Shown here one piece after another: positions 34,575 to 44,122 of a DNA stretch of 64,000 nucleotides (position 1 is the stretch's first letter; every line of letters starts with the position of its first letter). The position numbers and the translations under genes are program-made. Under the pieces are notes generated by a model. That model saw only the letters and a list, made by a program, of their open reading frames with translations, was not told the DNA's origin and did no database searches. The DNA is taken from the NCBI RefSeq assembly GCF_003151075.1, contig NZ_CP029482.1, positions 3,720,001 through 3,784,000 of the forward strand. The letters are read 5' to 3'. The DNA is from Pseudomonas sp. 31-12 (lineage in GTDB: Bacteria; Pseudomonadota; Gammaproteobacteria; Pseudomonadales; Pseudomonadaceae).

Positions 34575-36461
34575 ATGTCACATACCGAGTCGCACCCCAA
34601 GTCGCCAGCACAAAATCCGCGAGTAGCTGACGGCACGAATGAGATGCGAGCAGCACTAAAATCGCTGCTGTTCTTGCGCAGAAAAATGCAGAGTGCAGCA
34701 GACTCCGCCATTGACCTTTCACACATCCACCCGGACTACCATTCCAGCGCAGTCAATCTGCTCAGCTACCTGGCCCTTCGACGGCACGATATCCGATTGC
34801 CGCAAAAACAGCTGGCTGGATTAGGGCTGTCATCTTTAGGCCGCTGTGAAGCGGATGTTCTGGGTTCTGTTGACCGGATAATTAATCTGCTGCAACGCGT
34901 TACGTCGGGTGAAGAGCATTCTGTCCTTCCGGTGATGGCTCCATCGACGGCACTTGATTCATCCTCATTGCTGGATCACGGATTGGCACTTTTCGGTTCT
35001 CATCCCAAGGCCAGAGCAGTCCGTATCATGGTGACCATGCCCAGTGGAGCAGCTGACGATTATCGAATGGTAGAAAGCCTGCTTGCGGCAGGGATGGATT
35101 GCCAGCGAATCAATTGTGCCCATGACGATCCAGACACATGGCTACAAATGATTGAGCATTTACGTACCGCGAGTAAGAGACTCGGAAAACCCTGCCAAGT
35201 GGTTATGGACCTTGCCGGCCCCAAGCTGCGAACGGGGCCCATAGCCCTTCGGCCGCCCGTGATGAAGATCCGGCCAGCGCGTGATTCATCCGGCAACGTG
35301 AAAAAGCCAGGCCAGGCCCATTTGATCAGCGATGCGAATCACCTTGGCAACGACTGCATACTGCTGCCACAAAAATGGCTTCGGCATATCGAGGTCGACG
35401 ATGTGCTGAAGTTTCGTGACTCCAGGGGTTCAAAGCGTGAAATGAGAGTATCTGAAGCTGATGACTTTGGTTGCTGGGTAGAACTTCACAGGACCGCTTA
35501 CGTCGTGCCGGGGACAGCCCTGAAGCTGAAGGCACCTCGTGGCCGCAAGCCATCGGCGAAGGTCCTGGCAGTTCATCCTCAACCTCAGACAATCAGGCTC
35601 CACGAAGATGATCTGCTAGTGCTGTGTCAGGAGAATCTCGAAGGGCTCGCGGCCAGCTACGATGATGACGGCAATCTGATTTCGCCGGCACGCATCAGTT
35701 GCAACTCATCGGCCATATTTGAAACAGCGGTGGTGGGTGATCCCATCTGGTTTGATGACGGCAAGATCGGTGGGGTGATCGTCGCCAGACAGACCGATGC
35801 GCTAGAGATCAAAGTCCACCATGCCCCTGATGGCGTGAAGCTCAAAGCTGACAAAGGCATAAACCTACCGGCGACCGATCTTAAACTTGGCGCACTTTCC
35901 GACGATGACATCACAGCCTTAGAATTTGCCAGCCAACACGCCGACATCGTCGAACTCTCGTTCGCTAACGAAGCGAAGGATGTCACCGCCCTGCTCGGTC
36001 ATCTTGAGAGGTTGAATTCGAACAGTCTCGGGATCGTACTCAAAATAGAAACCCGCCGTGGTTTCGAAAATCTCCCCGAGCTACTACTGGCAGGGATGCG
36101 TAGTCCGCGCCTAGGCGTGATGATCGCGCGCGGCGATCTCGCTGTGGAAACAGGATTTGAGCGCACAGCTGAGTTACAAGAAGAAATGCTCTGCCTCTGT
36201 GAGGCAGCACATGTCCCCGTCATCTGGGCCACTCAGGTACTCGAAACCTTAGCAAAAACCGGCGCACCTACGCGCGCAGAGATTACCGATGCGGCCATGG
36301 GTGTTCGAGCCGAATGCGTGATGCTGAACAAAGGGCGGCACATCCTCAAGGCCATCGCCACCCTTGATGACCTGCTCAAGCGAATGCAAAACCATCACGA
36401 CAAAAAGCGAGACATGATGAGGAAACTCAACGTAGCGCGGCTGCCCACACAATTAGGCTGA
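34575..36461 (+). CDS. Pyruvate kinase-like protein with N-terminal extension and no C-domain
   Basis: 628 residues from ATG 34575. After about 145 residues of unknown, helical sequence comes a pyruvate kinase barrel: RIMVTMPSG, AAGMDCQRINCAHDD, VMDLAGPKLRTGPI, KGINLPATDL, KIETRRGFENL, MIARGDLAVETGFE, and VIWATQVLETLAKTGAPTRAEITDAA. Key catalytic residues (Arg and Asn of RIN, Lys before the GPK, Asp of ARGDL, Thr of ATQ) are mostly kept. The B-domain region is enlarged, and the protein ends soon after the barrel, so the allosteric C-domain is absent. It may be an unregulated or repurposed phosphotransferase. Normal housekeeping pyruvate kinases are about 470-480 residues. Confidence 0.82.
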   Translation: MSHTESHPKSPAQNPRVADGTNEMRAALKSLLFLRRKMQSAADSAIDLSHIHPDYHSSAVNLLSYLALRRHDIRLPQKQLAGLGLSSLGRCEADVLGSVDRIINLLQRVTSGEEHSVLPVMAPSTALDSSSLLDHGLALFGSHPKARAVRIMVTMPSGAADDYRMVESLLAAGMDCQRINCAHDDPDTWLQMIEHLRTASKRLGKPCQVVMDLAGPKLRTGPIALRPPVMKIRPARDSSGNVKKPGQAHLISDANHLGNDCILLPQKWLRHIEVDDVLKFRDSRGSKREMRVSEADDFGCWVELHRTAYVVPGTALKLKAPRGRKPSAKVLAVHPQPQTIRLHEDDLLVLCQENLEGLAASYDDDGNLISPARISCNSSAIFETAVVGDPIWFDDGKIGGVIVARQTDALEIKVHHAPDGVKLKADKGINLPATDLKLGALSDDDITALEFASQHADIVELSFANEAKDVTALLGHLERLNSNSLGIVLKIETRRGFENLPELLLAGMRSPRLGVMIARGDLAVETGFERTAELQEEMLCLCEAAHVPVIWATQVLETLAKTGAPTRAEITDAAMGVRAECVMLNKGRHILKAIATLDDLLKRMQNHHDKKRDMMRKLNVARLPTQLG

Positions 36462-36551
36462 TTTGTACAGCCTCTACCAAGCTGCGCTCAGCCAATTCGA
36501 GCAGTAATGTCTTTCGTCTAAGGCCGACAAAGTCGAATGACTGCAATGGGT

Positions 36552-36731
36552 CGATTCTGATGAAAAAGTCGGCTTCGGTTTTCACGGCAGAAAAGTACGC
36601 GTGTGAGATTGAAATCCTGAATCTTCGCAGAGGTTTTCGGGCCGAGATTTCACATAGCAGCGAGCTAAAAAGGCGCTTCCACCGATCAATGTTCCGGCAT
36701 TTTTGGAAAACCGACTTTTTCAACAGAATCG
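36552..36731 (+). repeat. MITE-like element, copy 2
   Basis: 180 bases with terminal CGATTCTGATGAAAAAGTCGG and CCGACTTTTTCAACAGAATCG. Internally the most diverged of the four copies. It lies 36 bases from copy 3 in opposite orientation. Confidence 0.78.
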
Positions 36732-36767
36732 GTCGTTTTCTGCCCGTCGCGAGAGGCAGAAAACGGC

Positions 36768-36947
36768 CGATTGTGTTGAAAAAGTCGGTGCTTCCAGACT
36801 GCCCGCGTACTGACTGCTGAAAACGCCTTTTTTGCGCGCAGCTACGAGAAATCTTAACCCGGAACCCTCTGCTCAAAGTAAAGATTTCAATCTCAAGCGC
36901 GTACTTTTCTGCCGTGGAATCCATGGCCGACTTTTTCAACAGAATCG
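36768..36947 (-). repeat. MITE-like element, copy 3
   Basis: 180 bases with terminal CGATTGTGTTGAAAAAGTCGG and CCGACTTTTTCAACAGAATCG. Internal sequence closely matches copy 4 (44665) and the reverse of copy 1. It borders the IS110-type element on its right. Confidence 0.8.
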
Positions 36948-36962
36948 GCCAAAAGCAATGGG

Positions 36963-38339
36963 ATGGACTCCTCCTCACTTCGGCATCTTGAGTGCCAGAC
37001 TGAAGGTGCGAACCACAGTCAACAGTGAGAAGGAGTCCACACATGAAGTTTATGCGCATTGGGGTCGACCTGGCCAAGAACGTGTTTCAGATCCACGGTG
37101 TGGATTGCCATGAGCAGCCGGTCTGGCGGCAGCGGCTGCCACGTGATCGCTGGCTTCAAACGGTGCTGGAAAAGGTCGAACCTGGTTGTGAGATCGGCAT
37201 GGAGAGTTGCGGTGGGGCCCATCATTGGGCGCGGCAACTCGAAGCTCGCGGATTTAGAGTCAAGCTGATCGCCCCCCAGTTCGTTAAACCTTATGTCAAA
37301 AGCAACAAGAACGACGCGAACGATGCCGAGGCGATCTGCGAAGCGATGAGCCGTCCCAGCATGCGCTTCGTCGCCATCAAGACGATCGAACAACAGGATA
37401 TCCAGGCGACGCATCGCATCCGGGCCGGCTTAATCGAACAGCGGACGGCCAAAGCCAATCAGATCCGTGGGCTGGTTGCCGAGTACGGCCTCGTTGCACC
37501 GAAGGAATTACTGATGCTGCGTCGTGCGATCCCGTGCTGGCTAGAAGATGCGGATAACGGTTTGACGGCACGCTTTCGTCGTCTGCTGGATGGCTTGTGG
37601 GACGACCTTCGTGCGCTGGATGAACGCGTATGCAAACTCGACGGCGAGATCACTGCGATCGCGGCAAGCGAGCCGTCCGCCGTCCGTCTTCAACAGCTGC
37701 GCGGCGTCGGCCCAATGATCGCCACAGCGCTCGTCGTCGCTCTCGGTGATGCCCGTCAGTTTGCCAATGGCCGACAGTTTGCCGCCTCGCTGGGACTGAC
37801 ACCGAGGCAACACAGTTCTGGTGGTAAGGATCGATTGCTCGGTATCAGCAAGCGCGGTGATGCGTATCTGCGAACATTAATGGTGCATGGCGCACGCTCG
37901 GCGCTACGCACAGCCAAATCTAAAGAGGATCGACTCAGCCAGTGGGCCGTTCGTTTAGCCGAGCGATCGCATCCCAATGTGGCCGCTATTGCGCTGGCCA
38001 ACAAAACTGCACGCATGGCTTGGGCGATGCTGCGTCACGGCACTGATTACCAACCGGATCAGGCAGCGGCCTGATCTATTTACCCGACGTGTTCCACGTG
38101 AGAAACAACTCTTAACCACGATTGCAAAGCAACCTGAACTATGGCAAACCGGTCGAACCGGCGTCGGCAAAACCCTCTAATGTCTAAGTGCGAAAAGCAC
38201 GAAAAAGCAATCGGGAGCTGACGCGCGAATAGCCCATCATGGCCCTGCATCGAAACGTTGCCGTATTTAGAGGCCGAATATACGTGTGCAGTCGGCACGG
38301 GCGCCAAAGCAACGGGGCTTGCAATGAGGAGGAGTCCAT
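36963..38339 (+). mobile_element. IS110-family element (IS1111 group)
   Basis: About 1.38 kb around the transposase gene. ATGGACTCCTCCTCA (36963-36977) and its perfect complement (38325-38339) form 15-bp subterminal inverted repeats, the feature that separates the IS1111 group from other IS110 elements. The exact outer ends lie a few bases outside these repeats. Confidence 0.8.
37043..38074 (+). CDS. IS110-family transposase
   Basis: 343 residues from ATG 37043 with AGAAGGAGT upstream. The N-terminal DEDD (RuvC-like) catalytic domain shows RIGVDLAKN, IGMESCGGAHHW and SNKNDANDAEAI. The C-terminal transposase-20 domain shows LQQLRGVGPMIATAL and FAASLGLTPRQHSSGGKDR with the conserved Ser. It appears full length and may be active. 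Confidence 0.95.
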   Translation: MKFMRIGVDLAKNVFQIHGVDCHEQPVWRQRLPRDRWLQTVLEKVEPGCEIGMESCGGAHHWARQLEARGFRVKLIAPQFVKPYVKSNKNDANDAEAICEAMSRPSMRFVAIKTIEQQDIQATHRIRAGLIEQRTAKANQIRGLVAEYGLVAPKELLMLRRAIPCWLEDADNGLTARFRRLLDGLWDDLRALDERVCKLDGEITAIAASEPSAVRLQQLRGVGPMIATALVVALGDARQFANGRQFAASLGLTPRQHSSGGKDRLLGISKRGDAYLRTLMVHGARSALRTAKSKEDRLSQWAVRLAERSHPNVAAIALANKTARMAWAMLRHGTDYQPDQAAA

Positions 38340-38421
38340 ATACGGACGTTCCAACTACGTCTGCTTCTGGTCAAAAGCCGCGTACCGGCTGTGTCTAAGA
38401 AGTAAGTTGCGATTCAATGGG

Positions 38422-38565
38422 ATGGACTCCTATTCACCTCAATATTTTAATTATCAGGCAGAAGGGGCGAACCACAGTCACAGTGAGAAGGAGTCCACAC
38501 ATGAAGCTAATGCGCATTGGGGGCGACTTGGCTAAAAACGCGTTCAGAACCAATCCACTGCGCTG
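38422..38565 (+). mobile_element. Left-end remnant of a second IS110-type copy
   Basis: ATGGACTCCTATTCA onward repeats the left end of the IS at 36963 with changes, including GAGAAGGAGTCCACAC and a start codon. It then reads MKLMRIGGDLAKNAFRTN before diverging to a stop at 38563-38565. The rest of the transposase is gone. Confidence 0.75.
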
Positions 38566-38639
38566 ATCACCCTATCGCAGTCGTTGGCTAGATAGTCACG
38601 GTTAAATCCACTGTGTAGATGTGATTTCCAGACTGGCAG

Positions 38640-38915
38640 TTAACGGGATGCCTCTGCACCAACCAGACCTCCCGGAGCTGCTTGGAGTTTGAGGTCGCGT
38701 CGGGCTTCCTCCCAGGTATCGTACTGGTCTGACGTTAGGATCTTGTTAAGAGTTGGCGTGTGCTTACCTTCCCAGTTAAGTGACATGAGGCAAACCTTGG
38801 CGGCGGCCTCCCGCGCTTCCCGTGCAATCTCGGCATCTACCCAAGCTTTCCAGGGCAGGACCTCCGTCCACCCGTATTCTGCGAAATTGCACCCTACTTG
38901 ACCACCCAAGCGCAC
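38640..38915 (-). CDS. Possible hypothetical protein
   Basis: 91-residue open frame with plausible composition (EVLPWKAWVDAEIAREAREA, then helical and charged) but no clear RBS and no recognised domain. It could be the C-terminal remnant of a longer gene cut by the neighbouring IS debris. Confidence 0.3.
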   Translation of the reverse strand: MRLGGQVGCNFAEYGWTEVLPWKAWVDAEIAREAREAAAKVCLMSLNWEGKHTPTLNKILTSDQYDTWEEARRDLKLQAAPGGLVGAEASR

Positions 38916-39050
38916 AGCTAATGACCACCTATTTGCATTCGACCTGACCAGTCATTTTGATTGGATTTGGCTAGGTCAGTTGTACTGATCTCAAACTTGC
39001 GACGATAGTCAGTGGTGGAGTCGCTGGATAACTAGCGATTTTCAACCCCA

Positions 39051-39692
39051 CTACCATTGAAGCCAGCGCGGTCCGAGCAGCGCACCGATAACGGTTGGTA
39101 TCAACATGCCAAGCAAGTACCAGACGCCCCAGAACGGGACTTCCATTTCAGGGCAATGCAGGCAATAGGCAATGGTAGCCATCGCCCCTGAAAGCAGTCC
39201 GCCGCAGGCGCCGGCCAGTCTCAGGCGAGTGGGTGCCAACCCGCGCAGCGCCCAAAAGACCGCAATGAACCCCGGAATCGAAAGCAAGGTGATGTTCAGC
39301 GAACACACGCGCCAGGTTTTACCGAAGATCATCGAAGCACGTCCGTCAGGGGCTGCTGTCATCAGGACATAGAGGGCGCCCGCCCACACCGCTGCAACCG
39401 CAGCAATGACCAGCAGTTGTCCGGCGCCTGGCGAAAGTCCGGGCCTCGCCAGGCGCACAACCTGGCTCAACGCGCCGACCATCAGGCACAGGGGCAAGGC
39501 AATCTTTGCCCAGAAAATCGGAGTTGCCGCCACTTCAGCCAGATCCGGACGTGCGCCAAACATGACCATCACCAGCAAGAAGGCCGTTATCAGACCGACC
39601 AGCACCGCGACGCCGAAACGCTTTACGAGCGCATGCCGGTCGACCGGTGTAACCCCGGTCGCCAGCATGGAAATAAGATCGTCAGTTTTCAT
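39051..39692 (-). CDS. nrsF: NrsF/DUF1109 membrane anti-sigma factor
   Basis: 213 residues with about six membrane helices and a short cytosolic N-terminus (MKTDDLISMLATGV). CLHCPEM near the C-terminus supplies the paired periplasm-facing cysteines typical of DUF1109. In Caulobacter, NrsF (DUF1109) holds the sigma factor SigF at the membrane until metal stress. Its start overlaps the stop of the sigma gene by 4 bases. Confidence 0.88.
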   Translation of the reverse strand: MKTDDLISMLATGVTPVDRHALVKRFGVAVLVGLITAFLLVMVMFGARPDLAEVAATPIFWAKIALPLCLMVGALSQVVRLARPGLSPGAGQLLVIAAVAAVWAGALYVLMTAAPDGRASMIFGKTWRVCSLNITLLSIPGFIAVFWALRGLAPTRLRLAGACGGLLSGAMATIAYCLHCPEMEVPFWGVWYLLGMLIPTVIGALLGPRWLQW

Positions 39693-40261
39693 CGTGTACC
39701 TCTAATCCTGTCGGCCAACGCCTTAAGCCCGCGATGGATGCCAATCTTTACCGCTGACTCCGAAAGCCCGGTCATTTGCGCGGACTCGGCGACCGACAAG
39801 CCTTCAAGCTTCACCTGCTGGATCGGCAAGCGCTGCCGCTCAGGCAGTTGCTCAAGTAACTTGCCGAGGTCGCGATGGGCCTGCTCCGGCTCCAGATGCG
39901 GCTCGGCAAACAGCTCCGCCACATCGTCGAGCGAGTCATTGAGTAGTTCATGGCGTGATCTGCCTCGAAAAAAATCTGTGAGCTTGTAGCGGGCTATGGC
40001 AAAAACCCACGCCGTCAGTGGCTGATCTGCCAGGTACGTGTTGCGGCTGTTATGAACAGCCAGCAAAACCTCTTGCAGCAAATCCTCGACTTCACCTGGT
40101 TGTCGTTGGAGTTTCGCCCGCAGAAAGCCGCGTATATGACCACTTAATTCCGACATGAATACACGGTAAGCCTGTTCGTCTCCCTTTAAACCGGCGAGGA
40201 ACAGGGTCTGAAGATGCATCTCCCGGCTGCGCAATGCGTCGTTATGTGTAGTTCGTTCCAT
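39689..40261 (-). CDS. sigF: ECF sigma factor (SigF-like)
   Basis: 190 residues with sigma region 2 (GEVEDLLQEVLLAVHNSRNT, LTAWVFAIARYKLTDFFR) and region 4 (LPERQRLPIQQVKLEGLSVA, then ESAQMTGLSESAVKIGIHRG). It is co-transcribed with nrsF through an ATGA overlap. The pair faces the bufferin operon, whose upstream region carries GTAACC-N16-CGAACT, resembling the Caulobacter SigF promoter. Confidence 0.9.
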   Translation of the reverse strand: MERTTHNDALRSREMHLQTLFLAGLKGDEQAYRVFMSELSGHIRGFLRAKLQRQPGEVEDLLQEVLLAVHNSRNTYLADQPLTAWVFAIARYKLTDFFRGRSRHELLNDSLDDVAELFAEPHLEPEQAHRDLGKLLEQLPERQRLPIQQVKLEGLSVAESAQMTGLSESAVKIGIHRGLKALADRIRGTR

Positions 40262-40412
40262 CGTCTGCTCTAGTTACACGAAGGGAAAAAATATTTCGTA
40301 CCTACATGATGACGCCAGCGCTAATGACGAGCAGCGGATCATGCTAGCGCTCAAGGGCATAAGGCAACCAGCGGATTTATTTTGCGATTCTGAAAAATAT
40401 TTTGCGATGCCT

Positions 40413-40440
40413 GTAACCGGATATGAAATCTCAGCGAACT
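40413..40440 (+). promoter_or_regulatory. Candidate SigF-type promoter of the bufferin operon
   Basis: GTAACC (40413-40418), 16 bases, CGAACT (40435-40440). The reported Caulobacter SigF consensus, GTAACC-N16-CGAA, is met exactly. It lies 75 bases before the DUF2282 start. Confidence 0.7.
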
Positions 40441-40514
40441 ACTTTTCGGATCGCAAGCACAGCGCACTCCTGCACTGATGCGACGCCCCCTCATCATGAC
40501 CCCGGAGAATAACC

Positions 40515-40787
40515 ATGAACAATCTGAAACTCGCCGCCCTCGCCGTTGCTTTCTCTTCCTTCGCAGCTGGTGCTATCGCCGCCGAGACCCCAGCCGCAGC
40601 CGGCGCCATGGAAAAATGTTACGGCGTCGCCCTGGCCGGTCAGAACGATTGCAAAGCCGGTGCAGGCACCACCTGTGCGGGCAGCGCCAAAATGGACTAC
40701 CAGGCTAACGCCTGGAAAAACGTCCCGGTAGGGACTTGCACTTCCATCAAGACCCCAAAAGGCATGGGCACTTTGGCACCGAAGTAA
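40515..40787 (+). CDS. bufA: Bufferin precursor (DUF2282)
   Basis: 90 residues. Signal peptide to about AAGAIAAE, then a small Cys-containing core with cysteines at 35, 46, 54 and 75 ([26 protein letters not shown]). This is the DUF2282 layout. Such precursors are modified on cysteines by a DUF692 enzyme to give periplasmic copper-binding bufferins. bufB and bufC follow on the same strand with short gaps. Confidence 0.85.
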   Translation: MNNLKLAALAVAFSSFAAGAIAAETPAAAGAMEKCYGVALAGQNDCKAGAGTTCAGSAKMDYQANAWKNVPVGTCTSIKTPKGMGTLAPK

Positions 40788-40815
40788 CTTCCACACCACG
40801 GGGCACACGCCAATC

Positions 40816-41670
40816 ATGAAGAATCAAATCCAGATAGGGGCCGGACTCGGCCTCAAACCGAACCACTATCAGGACGCCTTCGACTGCACAGACGAGGGGC
40901 TCTGGTTCGAAGTTCATCCGGAAAACTACATGGTCGGTGGTGGCCCCCGTTTGGCATGGCTGGAGGCGATTGGTAGCCGACATCCACTGTCGTTGCACGG
41001 TGTATCACTCTCGTTGGCGGCCGATTGTGCGCCGGACGCAGAGCACTTGAAGCGTCTAAAAGAACTCGCTGACCGCATTCAACCCGTATTGGTTTCCGAG
41101 CATCTGGCCTGGTCGGCCTGGCGCGGCCAGTACCATCCCGATCTGCTGCCATTTCCCCGCACAGGCGAGGCATTGCGGCGCATAACCCGCAATATCCAAC
41201 GCACACAAGAGGCGCTTGGGCGTCGAATCGCGATTGAAAACCCGACCCATTATTTACAACTCGATCTCCATGACTACAGCGAACTCGATTTTCTGACTGA
41301 GTTGAGTGAGAGGACTGGCTGCGGCTTGTTGCTGGACGTCAACAACGTGCACATCAGTGCGCACAACCTGGGTTTTAACGCCGCCGATTATCTGGATGCC
41401 TTTGCGGCCGACGCCATCATGGAGATTCATCTGGCGGGGTTCACCAAGGATCCGGGTGAATCCACGTTACTGATCGACAGCCATGATGCCCCTGTCGCGG
41501 AAGATGTCTGGTCGCTGTACCATCGGCTGATCGAGCGGATCGGCCAGCGTCCGACACTGATCGAACGCGACGACCACATCCCCGCTTTCGACGTTTTACT
41601 GGCCGAGCGCAACCGAGCGCAGACGTTATTGAACCTTGGGCAAAACCTGCAATTGAAGGTGGCGATATGA
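40816..41670 (+). CDS. bufB: MNIO-family (DUF692) multinuclear iron oxidase
   Basis: 284 residues. Conserved TIM-barrel segments with metal-ligand residues: EVHPENYM, LSLHGVSLSL, SEHLAWS, AIENPTHY, LDVNNVH, EIHLAGF and DSHDAPV. DUF692 enzymes use iron to convert cysteines of a partner peptide into thiooxazole or oxazolone groups. Located 28 bases after the DUF2282 gene and overlapping bufC by 4 bases. Confidence 0.93.
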   Translation: MKNQIQIGAGLGLKPNHYQDAFDCTDEGLWFEVHPENYMVGGGPRLAWLEAIGSRHPLSLHGVSLSLAADCAPDAEHLKRLKELADRIQPVLVSEHLAWSAWRGQYHPDLLPFPRTGEALRRITRNIQRTQEALGRRIAIENPTHYLQLDLHDYSELDFLTELSERTGCGLLLDVNNVHISAHNLGFNAADYLDAFAADAIMEIHLAGFTKDPGESTLLIDSHDAPVAEDVWSLYHRLIERIGQRPTLIERDDHIPAFDVLLAERNRAQTLLNLGQNLQLKVAI

Positions 41671-42431
41671 ACCCCTCACTCGCAAGTTTTCAGGATGCCT
41701 TCGTGAGTGCGTTGTTTGGCACTGAATCATCCACGATGGACTCGCTGACCCAACAACCAGGCTTTGCGGTCTATCGCAATACCGTCCTCAAGGGCACGAC
41801 GGACGCGTTGCTCGCTAATTTTCCTACCATAGAACGGCTGGTCGGCACCGACTGGCTCAAAAGCGCTGCCACCATACACGCCCGGCTTTCACCGCCAACG
41901 GATGCCCGATTGCTGAACTACGGAGCGGACTTCCCCGACTTTCTCGACCGCTTCGAACACGCGCAAGACATGCCGTATCTGGGCGACGTCGCCCGTCTGG
42001 ACCTGCTCTGGACACAGGTTCATTGCGCCGCTGATGAGTCTGGTCTTGGGCTGAACGACTTGGCGCAGTTTCCCGCAACGGAATTGGGCAACTTGCGGCT
42101 GACACCACGGGACACCGCCCGTTGGGTCTGGTTGCCGGACTGTCCTGCCTACACGATCTGGTGCGTCAATCGTGAACAACGGGAAATGCCTGAAAAACTC
42201 GAATGGCAAGGTGAAGGTGCACTACTGACACGCAAGGCCAGCCTCGTGCATTGGCAGGCTGCCAGTGCCGCAGACTGTGCCTTTCTCGACGCCTGCGCGG
42301 CCCACCTGCCCCTCGATGTCGCCGCTGACAGGGCCATTGATGTCGAGTCTGACCTGAACCTGGAAAACCTCATTATTCGCCTGGTGAGTGCTGACGCATT
42401 TGTAACGGCGGAACTCCTGACAACCAGTTAA
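41667..42431 (+). CDS. bufC: DUF2063 partner protein of the MNIO enzyme
   Basis: 254 residues. The N-terminal [31 protein letters not shown] and FPTIERLVG are the signature of DUF2063 (HvfC/BufC) proteins, which present the precursor peptide to the DUF692 enzyme. ATGA overlap with bufB. Confidence 0.92.
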   Translation: MNPSLASFQDAFVSALFGTESSTMDSLTQQPGFAVYRNTVLKGTTDALLANFPTIERLVGTDWLKSAATIHARLSPPTDARLLNYGADFPDFLDRFEHAQDMPYLGDVARLDLLWTQVHCAADESGLGLNDLAQFPATELGNLRLTPRDTARWVWLPDCPAYTIWCVNREQREMPEKLEWQGEGALLTRKASLVHWQAASAADCAFLDACAAHLPLDVAADRAIDVESDLNLENLIIRLVSADAFVTAELLTTS

Positions 42432-42454
42432 TGAAGCCATCAACGGAGCACAGC

Positions 42455-42928
42455 ATGGATAATATCCACACCCGCTCACCTGCCGACGACAATTCCTTGC
42501 GTAGCCTCTGGAACCGCGTTGCAACCCGATTGGGCAATCTGATCAGCGATTCGTTTCTGGTGTTGGTGGCACGCATCGCCATCGCCGCCATTTTCTTCAT
42601 GTCAGGGCGCACCAAAGTCAGTGACGTTCTGACGATTACGCCGAGTACCTACGAACTGTTCCGTACGGAATACGCCTTGCCTCTGATCTCTCCAGAACTG
42701 GCGGCACACCTTTCGACCTACAGCGAGCACCTATTTCCACTGCTGCTGGTACTTGGGCTGTTCACCCGTCTATCCGCCTTGGCATTGCTGGGTATGACCT
42801 TTGTCATCGAGGTTTTCGTTTACCCCGATGCCTGGCCGACGCACCTGTCCTGGGCGGGATTGCTGCTAATCATCATCGCACGCGGTGCAGGAGCACTTTC
42901 GCTGGATCGCAGACTGGGCATCCGGTGA
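42455..42928 (+). CDS. DoxX family membrane protein
   Basis: 157 residues from ATG 42455 with ACGGAGCA upstream (an ATG at 42431 overlapping the bufC stop is an alternative). Four membrane helices; [20 protein letters not shown] and [17 protein letters not shown] are typical DoxX segments. DoxX-type genes often close DUF2282-DUF692-DUF2063 operons. Their exact role is unknown; a redox function at the membrane is inferred. Confidence 0.87.
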   Translation: MDNIHTRSPADDNSLRSLWNRVATRLGNLISDSFLVLVARIAIAAIFFMSGRTKVSDVLTITPSTYELFRTEYALPLISPELAAHLSTYSEHLFPLLLVLGLFTRLSALALLGMTFVIEVFVYPDAWPTHLSWAGLLLIIIARGAGALSLDRRLGIR

Positions 42929-43013
42929 TCCATTCACGTATGAAGAAACTCTTGGGCAGGAGTATGCGATTAGTTAACGGCACCCCGACGGCACACATCC
43001 AGCGTGAATCGTT

Positions 43014-43148
43014 GGCTACAACGTGCAGACAGCGGTCGATACGCAGCACCATTTGATCGTTGCGCATGAGGTGACCAACGTCGGTTCCGACCGCGATCAA
43101 CTCAGCTCGATGGCCAAGCAAGCCCGCGAGGCGACACAAGTAGCCTGA
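43014..43148 (+). mobile_element. Internal fragment of an IS1182-type transposase
   Basis: Reads GYNVQTAVDTQHHLIVAHEV then TNVGSDRDQL to a stop at 43146. This is the conserved DDE-region segment of IS1182 transposases. There is neither start nor end of the element in the neighbourhood. Confidence 0.75.
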
Positions 43149-43210
43149 TCGAGAGCTACGCTAATGCCTAGTGAGGCCCGGTCCATCAAAATCAGCAGTG
43201 GCGCACGAAC

Positions 43211-44122
43211 ATGGTTTTCTCTTTACTGATGGCGTTGGTATTAGCGTTCCTGATTGGCTGGGTTTCGCAGCGCATGGGTATGTGTCTTGTCAAAGCGAGC
43301 GAACAATTGCTTGCGGGGCGCCCGACCTTGTTTGTGGCACTGACATCGTGTGGATTGTTCGGGTTGATGCTGGCCCCGCTCTATCGTTTCTCCGAGGTCA
43401 GCCTGCCGTTGTACTCGCCTGGTATTTCCTATCCTTTACTGGTTTCGGGAGGCTTGTTGTTCGGGGTGGCATCGGTGCTAAACAACGGTTGCAGCGTAGG
43501 CACGCTGACCAAGTTTGCCTGTGGCAATTTCAATAAACTGTTCACAATGATCGGCTGGGTCCTGGGGATCGTGCTCTGGCATTACATGCGCATGATGCCC
43601 GAACAGAAGACCATTCTGATGCCGGAAATTTCCAGCCGCCATTACTGGCTGTTGATCGGTGTAGTGGCACTGGTGCTGATATTTTTGGTCGGCATACATG
43701 GTAATAAACACCTGGTGCTCTCCAGTATCCTGCTGGGTGCGTTGACAAGTGCGCTCTATACGTTAGAACCGTTATGGACACCTAGTGTGTTTTTTTACAA
43801 TGTTGCGCAGATGTTCTGGCAAGCCGATATGGCAATCAGCACCCGGCGTATTGCGGTGTTCGTTATGTTGCTGGCAGGTATGCTAAGTTTTACCCTGTAC
43901 AGGAAAACGTTCCGTTTCGAGGCCTTTACCCCATCAAAGGTTGGCGTTCATTTGTTGGCGGGTATTTTGATGGGGATCGGGGCTTCGATGATGCTCGGCG
44001 GTAACGACTCGCAAATACTGTTGGTGTTTCCAACACTGGGCGTTACTTCAAGCATTCCACTGGTGTCGATTGCCACAGGCATTCTGGTGTCATTGTGGTG
44101 CAAAAAACGCGGTACGAGTTGA
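43211..44122 (+). CDS. YeeE/YedE (TsuA-type) membrane transporter
   Basis: 303 residues, about nine membrane helices. The repeated motifs GMCLVKA and NNGCSVGTLTKFACGN match the cysteine-containing loops of YeeE/YedE proteins, in which conserved Cys residues pass thiosulfate through the membrane. There is no TusA/YeeD partner next to it. Thiosulfate or another sulfur compound is the likely substrate. Confidence 0.85.
   Translation: MVFSLLMALVLAFLIGWVSQRMGMCLVKASEQLLAGRPTLFVALTSCGLFGLMLAPLYRFSEVSLPLYSPGISYPLLVSGGLLFGVASVLNNGCSVGTLTKFACGNFNKLFTMIGWVLGIVLWHYMRMMPEQKTILMPEISSRHYWLLIGVVALVLIFLVGIHGNKHLVLSSILLGALTSALYTLEPLWTPSVFFYNVAQMFWQADMAISTRRIAVFVMLLAGMLSFTLYRKTFRFEAFTPSKVGVHLLAGILMGIGASMMLGGNDSQILLVFPTLGVTSSIPLVSIATGILVSLWCKKRGTS

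Noticed and set aside
36427..37077. Long minus-strand frame through the two MITE-like copies
   Set aside because: It is built from inverted copies of the repeat, lacks RBS and domain, and is not conserved between copies.
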